A stretch of DNA of 9,227 nt from Comamonadaceae bacterium. Its GTDB lineage: Bacteria > Pseudomonadota > Gammaproteobacteria > Burkholderiales > Burkholderiaceae_C. Positions 1 through 5,198 of this stretch are shown here, one piece after another. A program made the position numbers and the translations under genes. The stretch lies in contig CANCCE010000104.1 in the NCBI GenBank assembly GCA_947374505.1, forward strand, positions 1 to 9,227. The letters run 5' to 3'. The notes below the pieces were generated by a model that searched no databases, was not told the origin of the DNA, and worked only from the letters and a program-made list of their open reading frames with translations. Position 1 is the first letter of the stretch. Every line of letters begins with the position of its first letter.

Positions 1-695
1 AGCCAGATGCCTGGCAATGAGCCGATCAACAGCTTGCCCAACAGCGGCCAGTCGACCGATCCAAGAGAGGCATGACCCAAGCCCGCCACCAAGGTCAATG
101 GCACAGCATAAGCGATGTCGGCCGCAACAATCCGCGGCAGCGGTAGCTGCGGATAGAGCAGCATCAGCGCCGTCACACCGATCGCACCGGCACCCACAGA
201 GGTCAGGGTGACCAGGGTTCCGATCACTGTGCCAAACAAAATCGGCAGACTCCAGTGGCTTGGTCGCGTGGCTTCAGCTAATTGCTCACCGGCAATTTGG
301 CGGGGGATTTTTTTACCTTGAATGGCTTTGTAAAGAGTGGCAAAGGCCGTGAACAACAAGGCCAGGCCCAGTGTCATCGTCATGGTTTTTTGGACGGCCT
401 GGCTGGCAGGGCCTAACTCGTTGAGGACATACAGCGTCACCAGCGCTGCTGGAATGCTGCCCATGCTGAGTGCCCCGACCAACCGCCAGGGGACGGTCCG
501 TTGTCGTGCCAAGCTAACAGTGCCACCCATTTTGGTGAAAGCCGCAAACAGCAAGTCAGTGCCGATGGCCAAATGTGGCTTGATGCCAAAACCGAAAATC
601 AACAGCGGCGTCATCAAAGAACCACCACCGACGCCCGTCAGGCCGACAATCAGGCCGACAGCGAAGCCGGCAAAAATAAACGCAAAATCATGCAT
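1..695 (-). CDS. TauE/SafE-family membrane transporter (3' end cut by window edge)
   Basis: Reading the minus strand from the ATG at 695 gives 231 codons without a stop before the window edge. The protein is very hydrophobic and has the internal duplication typical of the TauE/SafE (DUF81) family: a glycine-rich GLTGVGGGSL segment at residues 18-27 is echoed by LTSVGAGAIG at about 163-172, each followed by membrane helices. A charged loop lies between the halves at about 123-147 (YKAIQGKKIPRQIAGEQLAE). Family members are inner-membrane proteins proposed to move sulfite, sulfoacetate or related organic anions; the substrate cannot be told from sequence here. Members usually have about 250-270 residues, so perhaps 20-40 C-terminal residues lie outside the window. 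The start is firm because an in-frame TAG lies four codons upstream. There is no Shine-Dalgarno sequence, which fits the nearly leaderless promoter at 704-731. It lies 70 bp downstream of mnmC on the same strand. The family call is confident; the substrate is unknown. Confidence 0.88.
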   Translation of the reverse strand, partial: MHDFAFIFAGFAVGLIVGLTGVGGGSLMTPLLIFGFGIKPHLAIGTDLLFAAFTKMGGTVSLARQRTVPWRLVGALSMGSIPAALVTLYVLNELGPASQAVQKTMTMTLGLALLFTAFATLYKAIQGKKIPRQIAGEQLAEATRPSHWSLPILFGTVIGTLVTLTSVGAGAIGVTALMLLYPQLPLPRIVAADIAYAVPLTLVAGLGHASLGSVDWPLLGKLLIGSLPGIW

Positions 696-703
696 AGAGA
701 GCC

Positions 704-731
704 ACTATAAAAGAGCGCCTCATGAATTCAA
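704..731 (-). promoter_or_regulatory. Putative sigma-70-type promoter of the TauE-like gene
   Basis: On the minus strand TTGAAT (726-731; 4 of 6 to TTGACA) and TATAGT (704-709; 5 of 6 to TATAAT) are separated by 16 bp. Only 8 bases separate the -10 element from the ATG at 695, so transcription would begin within a few bases of the start codon and the mRNA would be almost leaderless. This is a motif match by eye, not a measured start site. Confidence 0.5.
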
Positions 732-749
732 ACGACAGTTTTCTTCTTC

Positions 750-765
750 GCTTATGCGCATAAGC
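750..765. promoter_or_regulatory. Perfect 16-bp palindrome between mnmC and the TauE-like gene
   Basis: The bases GCTTATGCGCATAAGC equal their own reverse complement. The palindrome abuts the mnmC stop codon (TAA at 766-768 on the minus strand). Its centre lies about 60 bp upstream of the predicted start of transcription of the transporter gene, a usual distance for an activator site. It could instead fold as a 6-bp stem with a GCGC loop at the end of the mnmC message, but no T-run follows on either strand, so an ordinary intrinsic terminator is unlikely. It does not match the FNR or CRP consensus. The cognate regulator is unknown. Confidence 0.45.
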
Positions 766-2586
766 TTATTCAAAATATCGATATCGACTGGCCAGAAGTG
801 ATTGCGCCAACCGTTTTTCAATCGGTAAGGGTTCGGCGTGCAGCCAGGCGGCCAGAAGCTCACCGCAGAGGACGGCAAAACTCAGTCCTCTGGCACCCAG
901 AGCTGTGCACACCCACAAGCCTGGGAGGGTGGCTTCGTCCAGCGGTCCGATGATGGGTAGCCTGTCGGGCGAAACACAGCGTATGCCGGCCCAAGCTTGG
1001 CTTTCGTCGAACGATCCCTTTAAAGCCTCTGCCGTTTGCGGTAGCAGTTGTTGCAGTCGTGCATAGATGTCTCGCCGATCCTTGACTTTGATGTCGGGGT
1101 TGTTGTTGTCTCGCTCGAAGGTCGCACCCATGAGCCAGCTGTTTTTGTTGTCCTTACCGCTAAAGGCCGGGATGAAGCTGCCATGGCCGTTGACGGGGAC
1201 GGGCGGCATGGCCTGAGCATCCGTGACCAGCCCCCAAGCGACCTGGCCGCGAATCGGTTGCAGCGGTAATTGCAAGCGAGTATTGGCTAATCCGGCGCTT
1301 TCAAAACCTGCGGCCAAGACCACCAGTTCAACTTCGGCCAAGCATTCACCGTGGGTGTCGAGCACTTGCCAAAGAGCGTCGGGGTTCGAGGTTGTCGCGC
1401 GCTGCAAGCGTGAGACTTTGACGCCGTAGTGCTGGCGGATGCCGGATGTCTTTAACAGGGCCTCGACCAGTCGCTTCGGTTTGATCCAGCCGCCAGAGGC
1501 ATGCCAAAGGGCCGGGTTAACTTCGGATGTCGCCTGTCGCAACGTGAGGCCTGTGGCTGCTTGAAGCAAGTTATTTTCACCGGGTCCTGCAAGCCGACTC
1601 CAATGCTCGCCGGCGGGAGGCCAATGATTCGGCAGGCCACCGCTGGCGACAAACTTGCGTTGCAGGACACCGCTGGCTTGCCAGTCAACATTGGCTGACA
1701 GCTGCGTGTTCGCGACTTGCCATGTTGCCCTTAGTCCGTTTCGGGTTAAGCGCGACAGCAAGCTGTCGTCGGGTGACGTGTGCGGTGCCAACATGCCGGC
1801 CGGCAGTGCCGAAGCGCCACCCGCGGCAGATTCGAGTGCGTCGAGCACCGTCACTTGCCAGCCGCGCCGCGCCAGACTGGCGGCGCAGGCAGCGCCTGCC
1901 AAGCCAGCACCAATGACAACGCAGCGGTTGGCTAAACGGGACTTTGGCTTGTGGGGTTCTGTTGCTTTTTTGGGCTTCCAGAACGGATTAAAGCGCGCTT
2001 GCAGATACTCCCCGTGGGCAGCAAGCCCGGGTGTCCTGGTGACCTCAAAGCCGGCTTGGCTGAGACTCTCGACCGTGCTACTCAGCGCTGTTAAGCAGAC
2101 CAAACGGGTGCCGCGGCGGCAGCAGCGTGCCACGGCTTTCAGGGCGTGAGTGTCCCAAAGGTTTGGGTTGTGCGGCGGGTTGAAGTCGTTCAGGTAAACA
2201 GAGTCAGCTTCAAAAGACTGTTCTTTGAGCAGCGCTTTGGCATCGCCAACGCCAAGCGTTAGCAATACATTTCCGCTTTCAAACACCAAGCGGTGAAAAC
2301 CGGGAAGCAAGCCTTGCCACTGTCCGCACAGTTGAATAGCCAGGGGCAACAAGTCGGGATGCTGGGCGGCCTCGTGCATGAGATTTTCCGCACTGACAGG
2401 GCAAGCCTCTGTCGAGACGAAATGGATCAGTTTTGGGCGTTGCGGGTCAATCTTCCAAGCACGCCATGTGGCCAAAAAATTGAGGCCGAGCCCGAATCCG
2501 GTCTCGAGCACTCGCCATTCCTGTTGGCCGGTCCAAGCTTCGGGCAGGCCGCAGCCTTGCAAAAAAACTTGCCGGACCTGCGTCAC
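766..2586 (-). CDS. mnmC: tRNA 5-methylaminomethyl-2-thiouridine biosynthesis bifunctional protein MnmC, N-terminally short
   Basis: MnmC completes mnm5(s2)U at the wobble position of certain tRNAs. An FAD-dependent C-terminal domain removes the carboxymethyl group from cmnm5U to give nm5U, and an N-terminal SAM-dependent domain methylates nm5U to mnm5U. Seen here: the SAM-binding segment ETGFGLGLNF (28-37), the LNDFNPPHNPNLW segment (132-144), a lysine-rich linker (about 204-218), the FAD-binding GAGLAG (226-231) ending in Asp249, and the C-terminal oxidase signatures GIRCVSPDRLPIIGPL and LGARGLSFAVLCGELLAAW. The oxidase half looks complete. The methyltransferase half does not: against my memory of the E. 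coli protein (668 residues) about 34 N-terminal residues are absent, and the usual LDGF reads LNDF. The GTG at 2586 is the first possible start, three codons after the in-frame TGA that ends yggX, and has no clear ribosome site. Translational coupling to yggX is likely. Confidence 0.9.
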   Translation of the reverse strand: MTQVRQVFLQGCGLPEAWTGQQEWRVLETGFGLGLNFLATWRAWKIDPQRPKLIHFVSTEACPVSAENLMHEAAQHPDLLPLAIQLCGQWQGLLPGFHRLVFESGNVLLTLGVGDAKALLKEQSFEADSVYLNDFNPPHNPNLWDTHALKAVARCCRRGTRLVCLTALSSTVESLSQAGFEVTRTPGLAAHGEYLQARFNPFWKPKKATEPHKPKSRLANRCVVIGAGLAGAACAASLARRGWQVTVLDALESAAGGASALPAGMLAPHTSPDDSLLSRLTRNGLRATWQVANTQLSANVDWQASGVLQRKFVASGGLPNHWPPAGEHWSRLAGPGENNLLQAATGLTLRQATSEVNPALWHASGGWIKPKRLVEALLKTSGIRQHYGVKVSRLQRATTSNPDALWQVLDTHGECLAEVELVVLAAGFESAGLANTRLQLPLQPIRGQVAWGLVTDAQAMPPVPVNGHGSFIPAFSGKDNKNSWLMGATFERDNNNPDIKVKDRRDIYARLQQLLPQTAEALKGSFDESQAWAGIRCVSPDRLPIIGPLDEATLPGLWVCTALGARGLSFAVLCGELLAAWLHAEPLPIEKRLAQSLLASRYRYFE

Positions 2587-2592
2587 AAAACA

Positions 2593-2865
2593 TCAAGGGG
2601 CTGGTGGAACGTAGCCTGCAACAGCATCTGCGCCATCGCCAAAAAAATGTTTTTCCATTTGCCGGGCCAAGTATTGGCGAGCACGCAGATCGGCCAGATT
2701 CAAGCGGTTTTCGTTGACCAGCATGGTCTGCTGTTTCATCCATTCGGCCCAAGCGACCTTGCTGACTTCTTCCCATAAACGCTTGCCCATAGGGCCCGGG
2801 TAAGGAGGGAAATCCAAGCCTTCAGATTCCGTGCCGAGTTTGATGCAGTTAACCATCCGTGCCAT
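2593..2865 (-). CDS. yggX: Probable Fe(2+)-trafficking / oxidative damage protection protein YggX
   Basis: This 90-residue cytoplasmic protein has the full YggX pattern: MARMVNCIKLG at the start with the conserved Cys7, GLDFPPYPGPMGKRLWE, QTMLVNENRLNLADLRARQY, and a GYVPP tail. Family length is about 90, so it is complete. In enterobacteria YggX protects iron-sulfur clusters against superoxide and influences labile iron; the same role is inferred here. The ATG at 2865 is preferred over the internal Met4 because AAGGA (2874-2878) sits 8 bases upstream. It is the first gene of the minus-strand unit yggX-mnmC; the two reading frames are in the same phase, separated only by the TGA and two codons. 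Any promoter must lie in the 357-bp region upstream, where I found no clear -35/-10 pair for it. Confidence 0.95.
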   Translation of the reverse strand: MARMVNCIKLGTESEGLDFPPYPGPMGKRLWEEVSKVAWAEWMKQQTMLVNENRLNLADLRARQYLARQMEKHFFGDGADAVAGYVPPAP

Positions 2866-3222
2866 ATGAGTTGTCCTTCGCGGAGTTCGCTATTGAAAAG
2901 AATGCCAATGAGAAGACGGCCTAGCCAACAGATGAACTGTCGACCGGACTCTGGCCATGATTATCTTTCAAGCCACAAACCCTCTTGATGAGCCTGCTGA
3001 ATTGGGCCCTGCATAAGGGCAATGACATCTGCTGTGACGGTGAATCATCTTTGAGCGGTAAAATAAACACCAAAGAAAAGAAAAAACGACGTCATCGGGT
3101 CGCAGCTGCTAACCGATAAGCATTCTCCGTGCTGCTCGTCAATCGAAGTTCGCCGACAGCTGAAAAGCAGGCGAGACAAGTCATAGAACGCGCTATGCGC
3201 CAACCGGAAAAAGGTAACGCCA
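2866..3222. other. 357-bp non-coding divergent region between yggX and the four-cysteine protein
   Basis: No credible open reading frame or RNA gene was recognised. The region must hold the outward promoters for yggX (minus) and the small gene at 3223 (plus). It is visibly richer in A/T than the flanking genes. TAAAAT at 3059-3064 could be a plus-strand -10 element, but no good -35 partner sits at a proper distance. An A-rich stretch spans about 3060-3086 (pyrimidine-rich on the minus strand). Short inverted repeats include GCCCT/AGGGC at 3006-3020 with a 5-base loop and GCGC-TAT-GCGC at 3190-3200. A minus-strand hairpin with T-tract is listed separately. A small RNA or a long regulated leader is possible but unproven. 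Confidence 0.5.
3071..3102 (-). terminator. Possible minus-strand intrinsic terminator or attenuator
   Basis: On the minus strand CGAC (3099-3102) and GTCG (3087-3090) can pair around an 8-base loop, with one extra G-T pair outside. A T-rich run follows directly: six T, C, four T, C, three T (3071-3086). The stem is short, so this is weak. It would end transcripts coming from the right, such as an antisense RNA of the small gene's leader or a long yggX leader. It could equally be chance in A/T-rich spacer DNA. Confidence 0.22.
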
Positions 3223-3465
3223 GTGGCAAGATCTGAAACAAAAACGGCCGTCCTTCCAGATGGTCTTCGTTATAAATCCAAAGTATCAGGTTCGCCTTTC
3301 GTGGCGACCACCTCCTTTGGGAGTGCGACCATGTCGTGCTTCATGTGTGGCAAACACCGTCCGCGCTCCATGATGGGGACCCGCAAGGTGTTGGGCAAAG
3401 CCCAAGCCGTTTGCGCACCCTCTTGCAAGGGGCTGGACGAGTTGCTCAGCAACCCGCCAACTTAA
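3223..3465 (+). CDS. Small four-cysteine protein, putative zinc-binding, function unknown
   Basis: This 80-residue protein starts with GTG; AAGG (3211-3214) lies 8 bases upstream, so the start is well supported. There is no signal peptide or membrane segment, so it should be cytoplasmic. The centre reads SFGSATMSCFMCGKHRPRSM, with Cys39 and Cys42 in a C-x2-C knuckle, followed by a basic stretch (Arg46, Arg48, Arg54, Lys55, Lys59) and then Cys64 and Cys68 in C-x3-C. Four spaced cysteines with Gly and basic residues between them suggest a small zinc ribbon or treble-clef fold that could bind nucleic acid or another protein. I do not recognise a named family with certainty; similar short proteins seem familiar from Comamonadaceae. 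It precedes dsbB on the same strand, but a strong hairpin lies between them, so joint expression is uncertain. Confidence 0.72.
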   Translation: MARSETKTAVLPDGLRYKSKVSGSPFVATTSFGSATMSCFMCGKHRPRSMMGTRKVLGKAQAVCAPSCKGLDELLSNPPT

Positions 3466-3469
3466 GCTC

Positions 3470-3501
3470 CTGAGGGCTGCCTTTGCGCCGGCATCCCTCA
3501 G
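3470..3501 (+). terminator. Strong hairpin after the four-cysteine gene
   Basis: Five bases after the TAA of the small gene, CTGAGGG (3470-3476) pairs perfectly with CCCTCAG (3495-3501). After one C-T mismatch, TGCC (3478-3481) pairs with GGCA (3490-3493), leaving an 8-base loop. That gives 11 pairs in all. The bases after it (TGTGTCGTTCTG) are T-rich but not a clean run. It is probably a terminator of the small gene, perhaps leaky, letting some transcription into dsbB. Confidence 0.5.
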
Positions 3502-3563
3502 TGTGTCGTTCTGACAAAATCTTCCCAAATGCTGGGCAAGCTCAGTTAAATAATCGGCAACGA

Positions 3564-4082
3564 ATGAACATGTTTTTGACGAAAAACACGGCATTTCCAC
3601 GCAGAGTACTGGCATTGATCTGCTTCGGGTCTATGGCTATGCTGGCTTTCGGCTTGTACTTGCAGCACATTGTTGGGCTCGAGCCCTGCCCCATGTGTAT
3701 TGTCCAACGTTATGCATTGGTGCTGGTGGCGTTGCTTGCTGGATTGACCGCCATATTCTCTGGTCGTGCAACCCTGATGTGTGGTTCAGGTTTCTTGTTT
3801 CTGATCGCCGGTTTCGGCGCTTTTGTAGCTGTTCGCCAAAGCTGGCTGCAGTGGTTTCCGCCTGAGCTTGCCTCCTGCGGGCGAGACTTCTACGGCATGA
3901 TTGAAACGTTTCCGCTGCAGCGCGTGATCCCCATGATTTTCAAGGGCAGCGGCGATTGCAGCAAGGTTGACTGGACTTTTCTGGGCCTGTCCATTGCTAA
4001 CTGGTCTTTTCTGTCTTTTGTCTTGATCAGCTGGGTCGTTGCGGCTTTGATATTCCGGCTTGCAAGGAAGCGCGTGCGCTGA
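3564..4082 (+). CDS. dsbB: Disulfide bond formation protein DsbB
   Basis: DsbB is an inner-membrane quinone reductase that re-oxidises the periplasmic thiol oxidase DsbA and passes the electrons to ubiquinone or menaquinone. From the ATG at 3564 the protein has 172 residues and four hydrophobic helices (about 14-32, 49-66, 71-90 and 140-164). The first periplasmic loop holds the quinone-linked pair C42-P-M-C45 followed by Arg49, the position equivalent to the conserved arginine after the CxxC in E. coli DsbB. The second loop holds Cys105 (ELASCGRDF) and Cys132 (GSGDCSKVDW), the pair that exchanges with DsbA. All four catalytic cysteines are therefore present. The reading frame is open further upstream to 3483, but those residues are not DsbB-like. 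An ATG two codons on (3570) is also possible; neither has a good Shine-Dalgarno sequence. No dsbA is in the window. Confidence 0.95.
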   Translation: MNMFLTKNTAFPRRVLALICFGSMAMLAFGLYLQHIVGLEPCPMCIVQRYALVLVALLAGLTAIFSGRATLMCGSGFLFLIAGFGAFVAVRQSWLQWFPPELASCGRDFYGMIETFPLQRVIPMIFKGSGDCSKVDWTFLGLSIANWSFLSFVLISWVVAALIFRLARKRVR

Positions 4083-4086
4083 AGCG

Positions 4087-4116
4087 GGTGTGTCTCAGAA
4101 GGCAGGAGTTCACACC
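4087..4116. terminator. Inverted repeat between the convergent dsbB and Bug-protein genes
   Basis: GGTGTG (4087-4092) and CACACC (4111-4116) form a 6-bp stem, and CTC (4094-4096) with GAG (4106-4108) can extend it across a small internal bulge. The 64-bp gap between two convergent stop codons is where a bidirectional terminator would be expected. No T-run follows on either side, so this is tentative. Confidence 0.3.
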
Positions 4117-4146
4117 AAGCCCTTGTCGGGAAATTAGAGGTAGCGG

Positions 4147-5115
4147 TTAGGGTTGGGCCACCGTCGGCTTCAACAACTTGCGCCATCGCACAATTTCTTC
4201 ACGAATCATGGTGTCGAACTCTTGCGGAGTCGAGACGCGGATTTCACCATCGATGACCTCAAGGCGCTTAGCGACTTCTGGGTGGGCCAAACTGGTGCGC
4301 AACGCCAGATTCATTTTTTCGACGACCTCTTTGGGTGTGCCTGCGGGCGCCAGCATTCCCCACCAGACGACGGCGTTGAATCCCTTGACGCCTTGTTCCG
4401 CAATGGTCTTCACGTCGGGGGCTGAGTGCAATCGCTTGAGGCCCGAAGAAGCGAGTACCTTGACTCGTTTGCTCTCTGCAAAGGGTCTGATTTGCGACAT
4501 ACCTGTGAAAATCAGGTCGACGTGGCCGGCGGCAACGTCGTTCATGGCCGGCCCTGCGCCGCGATAGGGTACGGTCATGAGGCTGATGCCCGTTGCGTCC
4601 TTGAACTGCTCAGCCGCAAGATGCGATGCAGAACCCTCACCTGAGGTTGCCGCACTGACCTTCCCCGGGTTCTTTTTTGCATAGGCAATCAGTTCAGGAA
4701 TCGAATTCACGTCGAGCGTTGAACGTATGGCCATGCCGAATGGATAGGTGATCACCAACGCGATCGGCGCAAAGTCGTCCGGCGTTTTGAACGGGAGATT
4801 CGGCAGCAGGGTGGGATTGGTCGACAAGCCGGTGCTCGTGAAGAGTAGCGTGTAACCGTCCGGATTCGCCTTGGAAACGTAATCAGTCCCCGCCGCTGTA
4901 TTACCCCCGCCGCGGTTTTCGATGATGACCGGCTGCTTCAGTACTTCTGATAATTTTTCAGACCAGGCGCGCACGATGAAGTCGCCACCACCGCCAGCCG
5001 CAAACGGCACCACAATCCGAACCGGACGATTCGGGTAGATTTCCGCTGCTGCGGTACTGAGGAAAGCCGCAGCCAGCCACACGGCCAAAAAAGTTCCGAA
5101 ATTCAAACGCTTCAT
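4147..5115 (-). CDS. Bug/TctC-family periplasmic solute-binding protein
   Basis: This 322-residue secreted protein is of the Bug (Bordetella uptake gene) family, the binding component of tripartite tricarboxylate transporters, which typically captures carboxylates or other small organic anions. A Sec signal peptide is clear: Met-Lys-Arg, a hydrophobic core (about 6-20), then STAAA with probable cleavage after Ala24. The mature protein opens with EIYPNRPVRIVVPFAAGGGG and Asp45, the ligand-binding loop of the family, followed by ENRGGGNTAAG (66-76), NPDGYTLLF (84-92) and PYRGAGPAMNDVAAGHVDLIF (183-203). The ATG at 5115 is preferred over the upstream ATG at 5145 because it directly begins the signal peptide and has GGAG nine bases upstream. 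No tctA or tctB membrane partners are in the window, so it is an orphan binding protein, common in Burkholderiales. It follows argA by 83 bp but seems to have its own promoter. Ligand unknown. Confidence 0.93.
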   Translation of the reverse strand: MKRLNFGTFLAVWLAAAFLSTAAAEIYPNRPVRIVVPFAAGGGGDFIVRAWSEKLSEVLKQPVIIENRGGGNTAAGTDYVSKANPDGYTLLFTSTGLSTNPTLLPNLPFKTPDDFAPIALVITYPFGMAIRSTLDVNSIPELIAYAKKNPGKVSAATSGEGSASHLAAEQFKDATGISLMTVPYRGAGPAMNDVAAGHVDLIFTGMSQIRPFAESKRVKVLASSGLKRLHSAPDVKTIAEQGVKGFNAVVWWGMLAPAGTPKEVVEKMNLALRTSLAHPEVAKRLEVIDGEIRVSTPQEFDTMIREEIVRWRKLLKPTVAQP

Positions 5116-5146
5116 TGCAAGGGTCTCCACTTTGTCTCTGATCATT

Positions 5147-5176
5147 TTTACACTTTAGCATCGCAACACTCGTCAA
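5147..5176 (-). promoter_or_regulatory. Putative promoter of the Bug-protein gene
   Basis: On the minus strand TTGACG (5171-5176; 5 of 6 to consensus) is followed after 18 bp by TGTAAA (5147-5152; 4 of 6). Transcription would start near 5140, giving a leader of about 25 bases containing the GGAG site. It suggests the gene is expressed independently of argA, and it rules against the upstream ATG at 5145 as a start. Confidence 0.42.
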
Positions 5177-5198
5177 CCATGTGCGATTGACTGCCCAA

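Noticed and set aside
337..801. 154-codon plus-strand open frame at the left end
   Set aside because: It is antisense to the TauE-like gene, whose duplicated GLTGVGGGSL / LTSVGAGAIG pattern and hydrophobic helices show the minus strand is coding.
3483..3563. 27-codon N-terminal extension of DsbB
   Set aside because: The extension is hydrophilic, partly encoded by the terminator hairpin arm at 3495-3501, and unlike DsbB N-termini; the first membrane helix follows directly after the ATG at 3564.
5116..5145. Upstream ATG of the Bug-protein gene adding 10 residues
   Set aside because: It has no ribosome site, lies at or before the predicted transcription start, and would put charged residues ahead of a normal signal peptide.
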